64,000 nucleotides of DNA from Sphingomonas sp. CFBP 13720 (GCF_014842075.1 NZ_JACYVA010000003.1:124001-188000), one strand, 5' to 3'; positions 44,288 to 53,774 are shown, numbered from the stretch's first letter. Notes: a model not told the origin generated them from the sequence alone. Made by a program: numbers and translations.

Positions 44288-45798
44288 CCCCGACATCCCC
44301 GTACCGCGTGGTCGTGGCCGGCGGCGGCACCGCAGGCTGGATGGCGGCGGCGGCGATCGCGCGGACCATGGGCCGCACCGTCGACGTGGTACTGGTCGAA
44401 TCCGAAGCGATCGGCACGGTCGGCGTCGGCGAATCGACCATTCCGCCGCTGGCGACGTACAACCGGCTGCTCGGCATCGACGAGGCCGAGTTCATGCGCG
44501 CGACCTCCGCCACGTTCAAGCTCGGCATCCTGTTCGACGGATGGCGCGATGTCGGTTCGCGCTATTTCCATTCGTTCGGCACGACGGGCAAGGATCACTG
44601 GTCGGCGGGGTTCCAGCATTTCTGGCTGCACGGGCGTACGCGCGGACACGCCCAGCCGTACGACGCCTATTGCACCGAACTGGTCGCGGCGATGCAGGAG
44701 CGGTTCGCGCACCTGCCGAACGACGGCACCAATTACGCCTATCAGCTCGATTCCACCCGCTATGCCCGGTTCCTGCGGACGATGGCGGAAAAGGACGGCG
44801 TCATCCGCGTCGAAGGGCGGATCGCGCAGGTCGAGATGGACGGCGAACGCGGCGATATCGCGGCGCTGGTGCTCGACGGCGGCAACCGGGTCGAAGGCGA
44901 CCTGTTCCTCGACTGTACCGGGTTCCGCGCGCTGCTGATCGAAGGGGCGCTGCACGCCGGGTATGACGACTGGACCCACTGGCTGCCGTGCGACGCGGCG
45001 ATCGCGGTCCAGACCGAAAGCGTCGCGCCGCCCGTCCCCTATACCCGCGCGATGGCGCATGATGCCGGATGGCAATGGCGCATCCCGTTGCAGCACCGCG
45101 TCGGCAACGGCATCGTGTATTGCAGCCGGTATCTGACACAGGACGCCGCGCTCGAACGGTTGCTCGGCAATGTCGAGGGGCGGGTACTGACCGAACCCAA
45201 CCGGTTGCGCTTCACCACCGGGGCACGGCGGCGGCAATGGCATCGCAACTGCGTGGCGATCGGCCTGTCGGGCGGGTTCATGGAACCGCTGGAATCGACC
45301 AGCATCCACCTGATCCAGCGCGCGATCCTGCGATTGTTGCGGCTGTTCCCGCAAGGACGCATCAGCCCGGCGGACGTCGCGGAGTTCAACGACCAGCAGC
45401 ATCAGGACATGGAGCAGATCCGCGATTTCCTGATCCTGCATTACAAGGTCACCGACCGGCGCGATGCGCCATTCTGGCGACAATGCGCCGCGATGGACGT
45501 GCCCGACACGCTGGCGCAGAAGATCGCACTGTTCCGCGAAACCGGGCGGGTGTTTCGCCGCAACGACGAACTGTTCGGCGAGAACAGCTGGGTACAGGTG
45601 ATGATGGGCCAGGGAATCCTGCCCGAACGTCATCACCCGATCGCCGAAAAGCTGGGCGACGACGAACTGGACCGGCTGTTGTCGATGCTGCGCCGGAACG
45701 TGGCCGACGCCGCCGCGACGATGCCGCCGCACGCCGAATATGTCGCGCGCTATTGCCCGGCGGAAGACCGGCCCGCCGCCGCGATCGAGACCGGTTGA
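44284..45798 (+). CDS. Flavin-dependent tryptophan-halogenase-family protein 2
   Basis: A 504-residue FAD halogenase with a complete set of catalytic motifs. GGGTAGW is at 13-19, GVGESTIPP at 47-55, and the catalytic Lys79 is in ATFKLGI, as in PrnA. WQWRIP (263-268) is the motif that blocks monooxygenation, and Glu337-Ser338 lies in EPLESTSI. It is clearly paralogous to, but quite different from, halogenase 1. It starts within the end of the cupin gene (ATGA), and the LacI gene begins at the base after its stop. It should be catalytically competent. Confidence 0.92.
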   Translation: MTPTSPYRVVVAGGGTAGWMAAAAIARTMGRTVDVVLVESEAIGTVGVGESTIPPLATYNRLLGIDEAEFMRATSATFKLGILFDGWRDVGSRYFHSFGTTGKDHWSAGFQHFWLHGRTRGHAQPYDAYCTELVAAMQERFAHLPNDGTNYAYQLDSTRYARFLRTMAEKDGVIRVEGRIAQVEMDGERGDIAALVLDGGNRVEGDLFLDCTGFRALLIEGALHAGYDDWTHWLPCDAAIAVQTESVAPPVPYTRAMAHDAGWQWRIPLQHRVGNGIVYCSRYLTQDAALERLLGNVEGRVLTEPNRLRFTTGARRRQWHRNCVAIGLSGGFMEPLESTSIHLIQRAILRLLRLFPQGRISPADVAEFNDQQHQDMEQIRDFLILHYKVTDRRDAPFWRQCAAMDVPDTLAQKIALFRETGRVFRRNDELFGENSWVQVMMGQGILPERHHPIAEKLGDDELDRLLSMLRRNVADAAATMPPHAEYVARYCPAEDRPAAAIETG

Positions 45799-46845
45799 AT
45801 GGCGCGTCGCCGTCCGGGGGTCACCATCAAGCATGTCGCGGCCGATGCCGGGGTCTCGCTGCAAACGGTCAGCCGCGTCATCAACAAGGAACCGTCGGTC
45901 CGTCCGCAGACGATCGAGCGGGTACAGGCGTCGATCGACAAGCTGGGCTATGTCCCGTCGATCGCCGCGCAGCGGATGGGCGGATCGCGTTCGCGCCTCA
46001 TCATGGCGCTGAACGACCGCGATCGCACGATATCGGGCTGGCAATCACACGAAGGAACCGACTGGGTCGACCAGATGCTGCTGGGCGGCATGCTGACCTG
46101 CGCCGAACATGGCTATCGCCTCATCATCGAACTGGTCGACACGCATGGCGACCATATCCGCCGCGAACTGCCCGCCGCGCTGGCCGCGTTGCAGCCCGAC
46201 GGCGTGATCCTGACCCCGCCGCATTCGCAGGACCCGGTGATCCTCGACCTGCTGGCCAAACAGGGCATCGGTATCGCGCGGATCGGATCGCTGACGCCCG
46301 GCCCCGGTTTCTCGCTGACGATGGACGACGAAAACGCGGCGCGGCTGGCGACCGAACATCTGCTGACGCGCGGGCACCGGCGGATCGGCTTCATCGCAGG
46401 GTCCGACGAATATGAACTGAGCGCGTGGCGCGTGACCGGCTGGCGGGGGGCGATGGCGACCGCGGGCGCGCGCGCCGACCTGCTGGCGCAGGGCGATTTC
46501 AGCTATGCGTCGGGGCGCCGCGCGGCGGAAACGCTGTTGGCGATGGACGATCCGCCCACCGCGATCATCGGCGGCAACGACCAGATGACGATCGCGACGC
46601 TGGACCTTGCGCGCGAACGTGGCCTGTCGGTGCCCGACGACCTGTCGCTCATCAGTTTCGACGACACGCCGATCATCCGCTTCGCCCACCCGTCGCTGAC
46701 CGCCGTGGTCCAGCCGGTCGCGGCGGTGACGGCGCGCGCGGTGGAACTCATCATCGCCGATCAGGGCGAACCCACGGTGCAGCGCGATCCGGTGTCGATT
46801 CCCGCCACGCTGGCGCTGCGTGATTCGGTGACATCGGTGCGTTAG
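45799..46845 (+). CDS. LacI-family transcriptional regulator
   Basis: A 348-residue repressor. The HTH is at residues 7-28 (TIKHVAADAGVSLQTVSRVI) with hinge helix ERVQASIDKLGYVPSIAAQR. The periplasmic-binding-like ligand domain follows (LLTRGHRRIGFIAGSDEYEL, IGGNDQMTIATLDLARERGL). It starts one base after the halogenase 2 stop and is the last gene of the unit. That implies autoregulation through the receptor promoter. The effector is probably an oligosaccharide taken up by the receptor, by analogy with other LacI/TonB-receptor loci. Confidence 0.93.
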   Translation: MARRRPGVTIKHVAADAGVSLQTVSRVINKEPSVRPQTIERVQASIDKLGYVPSIAAQRMGGSRSRLIMALNDRDRTISGWQSHEGTDWVDQMLLGGMLTCAEHGYRLIIELVDTHGDHIRRELPAALAALQPDGVILTPPHSQDPVILDLLAKQGIGIARIGSLTPGPGFSLTMDDENAARLATEHLLTRGHRRIGFIAGSDEYELSAWRVTGWRGAMATAGARADLLAQGDFSYASGRRAAETLLAMDDPPTAIIGGNDQMTIATLDLARERGLSVPDDLSLISFDDTPIIRFAHPSLTAVVQPVAAVTARAVELIIADQGEPTVQRDPVSIPATLALRDSVTSVR

Positions 46846-47099
46846 CGTCCGGGACGGTCGGTTGGATCGTCCGGCGTCTCGTGGATGTCGGGAACGCTGT
46901 AGCGGGACGGTTCGTCGTCGAACGTGCCGCGCGCGAACACCGCCGTGTCGCCGTCGACGACCTCCATCCGCGCCCATCGGTCCCAGCCGATATGGATGAA
47001 GTCGGGCGGACCGAAGACGCGCAGCGCCCGGACATATTCGTCGCCGCGAAAGCCGACGAAATGCAGTGCGGGTCGCCGATGCGGATCGTCGGGGTCCAT
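46842..47099 (-). CDS. Small conserved-looking hypothetical protein
   Basis: Eighty-five residues from the ATG at 47097-47099. No signal or membrane span is seen. The dense core HFVGFRGDEYVRALRVFGPP, then DFIHIGWDRWARMEVVDGDT, looks like a compact beta-rich domain. I recall similar short proteins in sphingomonads but no function. It converges on the LacI gene with a four-base overlap of stops and lies about 100 bases from the TonB receptor start side downstream. Confidence 0.55.
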   Translation of the reverse strand: MDPDDPHRRPALHFVGFRGDEYVRALRVFGPPDFIHIGWDRWARMEVVDGDTAVFARGTFDDEPSRYSVPDIHETPDDPTDRPGR

Positions 47100-47198
47100 G
47101 GCGACCGGTCGCACGGTCGTCCGATCCCCGCAAGAAGAACGGCCGCCCGGACGGGGCGGCCGCAAGGTTGACGCAGCGGGGAGAACCTCTGCGCGGAA

Positions 47199-50048
47199 TC
47201 AGAAGGCGTAGCGCGCGCCCAGCAGGAACTGCCGTCCGCTGTGCGTACGGACGTTCAGACGGTTGCTGTCGTCCACGAACTGGTCGTTGAACGTGTCGAT
47301 GATGTTGATCGCTTCGAGGCTCAGCTTGAACGCGTCCGTGACGTTGTACGAAACCTGCGCATCCAAATTCGTCGTCGCGCTGGTGCCGTTGTACGAATTG
47401 CCCTCGGTCCCCGGCACGGCGGTCAGGTAGCGCGAGCGATAGGCGACCGATCCGCGCACCGAAAAGCGCGGTGTTTCGTAATAGACCGTGCCGTTGGCGG
47501 CGTGCTTGGACAGGCCGATCAGCGGCTGGGTCACGCTGCCGGTGCCGGTCAGGTAGCTGATGTTCGAATCGACATAGGTATAGTTGGCCAGCACGCCCAG
47601 ATTCTGGAGAAAGCCCGGCAGGAAGGTCAGCGGCTGCTGCACGTTGACCTCGAACCCCTTCAACTTGCCGCCGTCCGAATTGACCGGGCGGCTGACGATG
47701 AACACGTCGGTCGGCAGCGCGGACGTGCCAGTCAGGATCGATGTCGGCAGCCCCAGTTCGGTGAACGGCACGTCGACGCTCAACGTCTGGACGAACGTAC
47801 TGATGTCCTTGTGGAAGAACGATACGGCATAGAGCGCGCCACGCGTCGGATACCATTCCAGCGCGACGTCGACATTGGTCGATTCGGTCGGCTTCAGATC
47901 GGGGTTCCCGCTGCTGAACCCGCGATTGCCGCCCGAGATGGACACGTTGCCACCCGGTGAGAGCGATCCGATGCCTGCGCGCGCGATCGTCTTTGCCGCG
48001 CCCAGCCGGAACAGCAGCTTGTCGGTGACGTCCCACACGATGTTGCCCGACGGCAGCCAGTTTTCGTAATCGCGATCGGCCGCGACGAGGTCGAACGCAG
48101 TCCCGCGGCTGGCATAGCCGGTCGATTGCTGGCTGGTGCGGACATAGCGTACGCCCACATCGCCGCGCACCGGCAGTCCGGCGTCGGCAAGGTTGAATTC
48201 CCCCATCGCCCACAGGCCCGTGTCTTCCTCGCGCACCGTGGTGTACGAGCCGCGCGCCGACGTCGCCTCTACCCCGCCGGTGGCGTAAAGTGGGTTGGAA
48301 TACAGGCCATAGAGCTGCTCGAATGCACCGAGGTCGGGCACGACCCAGCCGCCCGGCGTCCCGGTCGGCACGTCGATCCCCTTGCCGAACCCGCCGAACA
48401 GCCGGGTGCCCGCCGCGATCTGCGCCGGGGTCAGCGTCTGGACGACGCTTTCCCCCGAGGTGCGGCGGCGTTCGGTCGAGTCATAGTCGAATCGCCGCCA
48501 GTCGGCACCGAGCTTCAGCTTGATCGCGTCGGTCGCGGTCCATTCCACGAAGCCCTTGGCGTTCAGGAAGCTGTTGGTGACCGTCTGCGGACGGATGCGG
48601 ATCTCGGAGGTGCCGTTGGTGAAGGCGAAGGTCGCAGGGTTGGCGATATCGACCCCCGGGCGGATGGTCGGGAACCGCGTCGAGAAATCGTAGAAGAACC
48701 CTTGCGTGTTCGCGGCGTCCAGCGTGACCGTCGTCTGCAACGGATTGCGGAAGTCGGACAGTGCATAGCCGACCACGCCGCCCAGCTTCACCCGGTCGCC
48801 CAGATCCTGCGCCAGCGTGCCGGTGACCTGATAGAAATCGGTGGTGAGCTTGTCGAAGCGCGCCTGCGTGCGCAGATCGACATTGTCGAACGTGCCGGAC
48901 ACGATCGTGTTGTTGTCGTCGACCACGCCCGAACGGATGATCGTCTGCGGCTTGCCGGTGCCCGACCGGCTGAACCCGATCGCCTGGAACTGCGCTTCGC
49001 TGCGCGTGCCGTCCAGCCGCGAATACAGGCCGTCGACCGTCAGCAGCGTGGCGTCGGTCGGCTGGAACTGCAGCGACAGCGCGGCGCCCAGCCGTTCCTG
49101 TTCGATGTCATAGCTGACGAGGCCCGGGATGCGCGGGTGGAACAGCGCGGTGTCGGGATTGGTGTCGTTGATCTGCGCCTGCGTATAGCCCGCGATCGTC
49201 GATCCGGGCGCGAAGCCGCCGTTGAACCCGCCATAGGTCCAGCGCGTGATGTTCGCCCCTTCCTCGCGCAGCCGCCGCTTTTCATAGGCGACCGACAGCA
49301 GCACGCCGAACCGGCCGTCCTGCGTCGTGGTGGTCAGCAGCGTCGAGACGCGCGGCGTCACTCGTTCGGACAGGTCGTTATAGCTGGCCTGTGCCGACAC
49401 GACGGCGGTCGCCTTCTTGAAATCGAACGGGCGTGCGGTCTGAAGGTCGACGGTCGCGCCCAGCGATCCTTCCTCGACATCGGCGGTCGCGGTCTTGCGG
49501 ACGGCAAGGCTGTTGAACAGGTCGGACGAGAAGATGTTGAAGTCGAACCCGCGACCACGGTTCACGCCGCCCGAATTGTCGGTCCCGCCGGTGGTGCCGA
49601 TCGCTTCCATGCCGTTGATGCGGACGCGGGTATATTCCGGCCCCAGCCCGCGGACCGAGATGTTGCGCCCTTCGCCGTTCACGCGGCTGATCGCCACGCC
49701 GGGAATGCGCTGCAACGATTCGGCGAGGTTCAGGTCGGGAAACTCGGCGATGTCCTCCGCCTTGATCGCGTCGATCGCCGACGTGCTGTTGCGCTTGATG
49801 TTGATCGCGCTGGTCAGGCTTTCGCGAAAGCCGGTGACGACGATCTCGTCCGCCGGTGCGTCGGTCACGTCGGGCGTCGCGGCGACGGCGGGCGATGCCG
49901 GCGGGCTGGCGGTATCGCCCTGCTGGCCGGCGGCGCGCGCGTCCTTTTCGACATTGGTTTCGGGCATGCCCTGCGCCAGCGCCATGCCCGGCGCGACGAT
50001 CGCGCTGGACAGGATGAGCATATGCCTGATGGTTGCGATGCCGGTCAT
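47199..50048 (-). CDS. Large TonB-dependent receptor 2
   Basis: A 949-residue outer-membrane importer. The signal peptide (MLILSSAIVAPGMALAQG) is followed by a Pro/Ala-rich spacer. The plug contains IVVTGFRESLTSAINIKRNS, EDIAEFPDLNLAESLQRIPG and VRGLGPEYTRVRINGMEAIG. The barrel ends QFLLGARYAF with terminal Phe. It is of the same class as the receptor at 38 kb but only distantly similar. It diverges from the MFS transporter across 273 bases, so the pair probably moves one substrate across both membranes. Confidence 0.95.
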   Translation of the reverse strand: MTGIATIRHMLILSSAIVAPGMALAQGMPETNVEKDARAAGQQGDTASPPASPAVAATPDVTDAPADEIVVTGFRESLTSAINIKRNSTSAIDAIKAEDIAEFPDLNLAESLQRIPGVAISRVNGEGRNISVRGLGPEYTRVRINGMEAIGTTGGTDNSGGVNRGRGFDFNIFSSDLFNSLAVRKTATADVEEGSLGATVDLQTARPFDFKKATAVVSAQASYNDLSERVTPRVSTLLTTTTQDGRFGVLLSVAYEKRRLREEGANITRWTYGGFNGGFAPGSTIAGYTQAQINDTNPDTALFHPRIPGLVSYDIEQERLGAALSLQFQPTDATLLTVDGLYSRLDGTRSEAQFQAIGFSRSGTGKPQTIIRSGVVDDNNTIVSGTFDNVDLRTQARFDKLTTDFYQVTGTLAQDLGDRVKLGGVVGYALSDFRNPLQTTVTLDAANTQGFFYDFSTRFPTIRPGVDIANPATFAFTNGTSEIRIRPQTVTNSFLNAKGFVEWTATDAIKLKLGADWRRFDYDSTERRRTSGESVVQTLTPAQIAAGTRLFGGFGKGIDVPTGTPGGWVVPDLGAFEQLYGLYSNPLYATGGVEATSARGSYTTVREEDTGLWAMGEFNLADAGLPVRGDVGVRYVRTSQQSTGYASRGTAFDLVAADRDYENWLPSGNIVWDVTDKLLFRLGAAKTIARAGIGSLSPGGNVSISGGNRGFSSGNPDLKPTESTNVDVALEWYPTRGALYAVSFFHKDISTFVQTLSVDVPFTELGLPTSILTGTSALPTDVFIVSRPVNSDGGKLKGFEVNVQQPLTFLPGFLQNLGVLANYTYVDSNISYLTGTGSVTQPLIGLSKHAANGTVYYETPRFSVRGSVAYRSRYLTAVPGTEGNSYNGTSATTNLDAQVSYNVTDAFKLSLEAINIIDTFNDQFVDDSNRLNVRTHSGRQFLLGARYAF

Positions 50049-50198
50049 GGATCATCCCCTAGTTTGTCCGGCATCTTCGGCCGGTTCGTCCTGATCCTTG
50101 CCTATCCGGCACGCGGCATCGAATGCCAATTCCGATTGCGCATCGATCGTTGCGCGAATGAGGCATCAACCGGGCGAACCGATTGGAAACCCGCCGTC

Positions 50199-50221
50199 AT
50201 CCAGTCGTGCCGTGGCTGGAT
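50199..50221. promoter_or_regulatory. Inverted repeat in the receptor 2/MFS divergent region
   Basis: ATCCAG (50199-50204) and CTGGAT (50216-50221) are separated by 11 bases. They lie between the two divergent genes, about 100 bases before the MFS start. This size and spacing suit a LysR- or GntR-type regulator. A LysR gene is 5 kb away in the same locus. It is a candidate only. Confidence 0.35.
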
Positions 50222-50321
50222 CATGCCCGCTTTTGGCTTGGACCCGACGGAGACGGCGGGCTAGCCTGCCCCCAACGCCAAAAGCGCCGGAACCGCATCC
50301 GGCCGGGCACGGGAGGGATGC

Positions 50322-51650
50322 ATGACCAGTCAGGCCGCCATGGGCGAGGCACGCCCCACCCACGTCCGATACCGCATCATCGCGCTGATATTTCTCATCA
50401 CGTCGATCAACTATGCGGATCGGGCGACCTTTTCGATCGCGGGCAGCGCGGCGTCGGAGGAACTGGGGCTGTCGACGGTCGCCACCGGGTACATCCTGTC
50501 GGCGTTCGCATGGGCCTATGTCATCGCACAGGTGCCGGGCGGGGCGATGCTCGACCGGTTCGGGACGCGGCGCGTCTATGCCGGCGCGATCGGGCTGTGG
50601 TCGCTGTTCACCGCAACGCAGGGGTTCGTCGGGCTGGTCCCCGGCGTGTCGGCGATCACCATGCTGTTCGCGCTGCGGTTTCTGGTCGGACTGGCCGAAG
50701 CGCCAAGTTTCCCGGGCAATGCCCGGCTGGTTGCCGCGTGGTTTCCGGGGCGCGAGCGCGGGACCGCGTCGGCGATCTTCAATTCGGCGCAGTATTTCTC
50801 GCTGGTCGCCTTCGCCCCGTTCATGGGGTGGCTGGTCCACAGTTTCGGTTGGCGATCGGTATTCTATGCGATGGGCGCGATCGGGCTGGTCGCGGCAGCG
50901 GTGTTCGTCCGCTATATCCGCAGCCCGGTGGGCCACCCGTCGATCAACGCCGCCGAACTGGCGCTGATCGAGGAAGGCGGCGGGCTGATCCGCATGGAGG
51001 ATGCGGTGGTCGACCGCGTGTCCACCTTCACCTGGGTCAACGTCCGGCAATTGCTGGCCAGCCGGATGATGATCGGCATCTATCTGGGCCAATATTGCAT
51101 CAACGTGCTGACCTATTTCTTCGTGACGTGGTTTCCGATCTATCTGGTCAAGGAACGCGGGCTGAACATCATGGAGGCGGGGTTCGCCGCCGCCGCGCCC
51201 GCGCTGTGCGGGTTCGTCGGGGGTCTGCTGGGCGGGATGCTGTCCGACCGGTTGCTGGCGCGCACCGGATCGCTCGACACCGCGCGAAAGCTGCCGTTGC
51301 TGATCGGCATGATCCTCGCCAGCTCAATCATCGGATGCGTGTTCGTCGATCAGCAATGGATGGTCGTCGCGCTGATGTCGCTGGCGTTCTTTGGCAAGGG
51401 GATCGCATCGCTCGGCTGGGCGGTGATGTCCGACGTCGCGCCGCGCGAGCTTGCGGGCACGGCGGGCGGCGTGTTCAACATGTTCGGCAACATGGCAGGG
51501 ATCGTGACGCCGATCGTCATCGGTTATCTGGTCGCGGCGACCGGGTCGTTCGATCTGGCGCTGGTGTTCGTCGGCGCGCACTGCCTGCTGACCATCGTCG
51601 CCTTTTACGGGATCGTCGGTCCAATCCGGCGGCTGGAGCTGACCAAATGA
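50322..51650 (+). CDS. MFS transporter of the anion:cation symporter family (aldarate/uronate type)
   Basis: A 442-residue inner-membrane transporter with 12 predicted spans, preceded by GGGAGGG. The ACS-family signature NYADRATFSIAGSAASEELG with YILSAFAWAYVIAQVPGGAM and AEAPSFPGNARLVAAWFPGR resembles GudP/GarP and ExuT-type carriers. KGIASLGWAVMSDVAPRELA and GGVFNMFGNMAGIVTPIVIG match as well. Uptake of glucarate, galactarate or a hexuronate is likely, which fits the dehydratase gene in the same locus. The stop overlaps the next start (ATGA). Confidence 0.9.
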   Translation: MTSQAAMGEARPTHVRYRIIALIFLITSINYADRATFSIAGSAASEELGLSTVATGYILSAFAWAYVIAQVPGGAMLDRFGTRRVYAGAIGLWSLFTATQGFVGLVPGVSAITMLFALRFLVGLAEAPSFPGNARLVAAWFPGRERGTASAIFNSAQYFSLVAFAPFMGWLVHSFGWRSVFYAMGAIGLVAAAVFVRYIRSPVGHPSINAAELALIEEGGGLIRMEDAVVDRVSTFTWVNVRQLLASRMMIGIYLGQYCINVLTYFFVTWFPIYLVKERGLNIMEAGFAAAAPALCGFVGGLLGGMLSDRLLARTGSLDTARKLPLLIGMILASSIIGCVFVDQQWMVVALMSLAFFGKGIASLGWAVMSDVAPRELAGTAGGVFNMFGNMAGIVTPIVIGYLVAATGSFDLALVFVGAHCLLTIVAFYGIVGPIRRLELTK

Positions 51651-53482
51651 TCGCACGGCGCGGGTTCCTGATCGGTGCGGGGGCGAGCGCGCTGCTGCCC
51701 GCCGCCGTCCGCGCCGCGACGCCCGCGATCCGGGTGGCGACGCCGATGCAGCCACCGCGATGGGCTGTGCTGCAACGTCAATTGCTGGCCGCCAACGCCG
51801 CCGCCTGTCGCGCCTATTACGACAAGTATGTCGACGCGCGCGGGTATCTGAAGGTCTTTCCACGGTGGGGCGCGAACGACGGGCCGGACGACGCGGCGGA
51901 AGCGACCAACGACTGGGAACTGCTCCACGCGCTGGGCGGCGCGGACGAGGTGCTGACGCTGTCGCGCCGGTTCTGGGAAGGGCATCTGCGGCAATATGCC
52001 GCCGCGCGGACGCAGGACGTGGCGATCGCCCGGCGGGGCATGTACCACCGCGAATTCCCGGTGCAGATGGACTGGCAGCATAATTCGGAAGGGCTGACCA
52101 GCTTCAACCGGATGGGGCTGTCGACGCCGCGCGACGCGACGCTGGTCGAGCGCACCTGTCGCTTCGCCGATTTCTATACCGGACGCGATGCGACCGCCCC
52201 CAATTATGATCCGCGCCACCGCATCGTGCGCAGCGCGATGAACGGCAGCCTAGGGCCGATGCTGCACCCGGCCAGCGCGCTCGACTGGGCGGGCGACCCG
52301 TTCGACACGTCGCGCTTCCGCATGGAGCATGGCGAGGAGAATTACGCGCAGACGCTGGGCCATTACGCCGAATATATGGAAGTGGTGGGCGATACCCCGC
52401 TCAACACCCATTGCACGATGCTGGGCCTGAACGCCTATGCGCTGGGCGGGGGCGAGCGGTATCGCCGCTGGGTGCTCGACTATCTGGACGCATGGGTCGA
52501 GCGGGCGCGTGCCAATGACGACATCCTGCCGAGCAATATCGGGCTGGACGGCACGATCGGCGGCGCGGCGCGCGGGCGCTGGTGGGGCGGGGTCTATGGC
52601 TGGGGCTTTTCGCCGCTGGTGCCGCAGACCGGCGAGCGCGAGAACCGCAACCGCGTGCTGCGCGCGCTGCCCGCATTCCTGAACGGCACGCTGTTGACCG
52701 GGGACGCCGTCTATATCGACCTGTGGCGGCGGCAGCGCGACCGGATCGATGCGGCGGGGCGGACGATCGGCGGCGTGTGGCACACGCCCACGATGTACGG
52801 CGCGGACGGCTGGTACGGATGGAAGCCCGGCGCGCATCGCACCAACGGGTTCGAGATCTGGTACGTCACGCAATCGGCGCAGGACCTCAAGGCGGCGGGC
52901 GACCATCCCTGGGTCGCGTTCCTCGACGGGACCAACGCCGCCTATCCCGAAGCGGCGCTGGAACAGGACCTGACGCGCGTCGCGCAGCGGCTGGCGCTGG
53001 TCGGGGCGGACACCACCCTGCCCGAGCGCCGGCTGGCCGACTGGACGCTCGACAAGAACCCGGCCAGCGTCACCGCGCTGATCCAACAGACGACCGGCGG
53101 GCTGCATATCGCGCGGCCGCCATGGTCGCCGACCACCGCGCCACAGGGCGGCGTGCCGCTGCATTGCCGGTTGCGCTGGTTCGATGCCGACCGTCGTCGT
53201 GCGGGACTGCCCGACGGTGTCGCCGCGCTGGTCGAGCGGATGGACGATCGCCGGACCGTGGTGACGCTGGTCAACCTGTCCGGTGCGGCGCGCACCGCCG
53301 TGATGCAGGGCGGCGCATGGGCCGAACACCGGATGGAGCGGGTGACGATCGACGGCACGACGCACGACGTTCCGGCGCGGGGCGTCGCGCTGACGCTGGA
53401 ACCGGGATGCGGCGCGCGGGTCGAGGTGACGATGCGCCGCTATGCCCAGATGCCGACGCTGGCGTTCCCGTGGGACCGATAG
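51647..53482 (+). CDS. Unrecognised 611-residue Tat-exported protein, possibly carbohydrate-active
   Basis: I do not recognise the family. The start has a twin-Arg signal (MIARRGFLIGAGASALLPAA). Residues about 50-480 are helical and rich in Trp, Tyr, His and Asp (YHREFPVQMDWQHNSEGLTS; GRWWGGVYGWGFSPLV), which recalls alpha/alpha-toroid glycosidases or polysaccharide lyases. A beta-rich C-terminal part (TVVTLVNLSGAARTAVMQGG) could be a sandwich domain. It is coupled to the transporter by an ATGA overlap. It probably releases the sugar acid that the transporter imports; this is inference. Confidence 0.6.
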   Translation: MIARRGFLIGAGASALLPAAVRAATPAIRVATPMQPPRWAVLQRQLLAANAAACRAYYDKYVDARGYLKVFPRWGANDGPDDAAEATNDWELLHALGGADEVLTLSRRFWEGHLRQYAAARTQDVAIARRGMYHREFPVQMDWQHNSEGLTSFNRMGLSTPRDATLVERTCRFADFYTGRDATAPNYDPRHRIVRSAMNGSLGPMLHPASALDWAGDPFDTSRFRMEHGEENYAQTLGHYAEYMEVVGDTPLNTHCTMLGLNAYALGGGERYRRWVLDYLDAWVERARANDDILPSNIGLDGTIGGAARGRWWGGVYGWGFSPLVPQTGERENRNRVLRALPAFLNGTLLTGDAVYIDLWRRQRDRIDAAGRTIGGVWHTPTMYGADGWYGWKPGAHRTNGFEIWYVTQSAQDLKAAGDHPWVAFLDGTNAAYPEAALEQDLTRVAQRLALVGADTTLPERRLADWTLDKNPASVTALIQQTTGGLHIARPPWSPTTAPQGGVPLHCRLRWFDADRRRAGLPDGVAALVERMDDRRTVVTLVNLSGAARTAVMQGGAWAEHRMERVTIDGTTHDVPARGVALTLEPGCGARVEVTMRRYAQMPTLAFPWDR

Positions 53483-53511
53483 AGCGCCAAAGGTCACGAA
53501 AGTCACACTCG
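53483..53511 (+). repeat. 29-base post-stop repeat, copy 2
   Basis: It is identical to 17144-17172 except for one A to G change and again starts right after a stop codon. It is followed by about 260 bases with no recognisable gene before the convergent esterase gene ends at 53775. Confidence 0.75.
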
Positions 53512-53774
53512 TGACGAATTAGAATCGCGCCCGGTTTCCGGTCGATCGGGGACTTCAGGACCGTCGCCAAGTATTTACGCAAGAATGCTTTTCCGAGCGT
53601 CGGCGGCGTTCGCATGTCCCCCGACCGTAAAGCGTGTCCGACCGTAGTCGCCTGACGGACGCGCGTCGTGTGCGCAGCCCCGAAGGAGCGTCGGCGTGGG
53701 GCGTTTCGACCGGGTCAAAGAACGCCTAACATGGGCATATCCGTCGCGTGTAGGACAGCGATATCGCCCGGCCG

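Noticed and set aside
48126..50264. A 712-codon plus-strand open frame opposite TonB receptor 2
   Set aside because: The receptor reading has signal peptide, plug and terminal Phe; the opposite frame has none of these and has an antisense-type composition.
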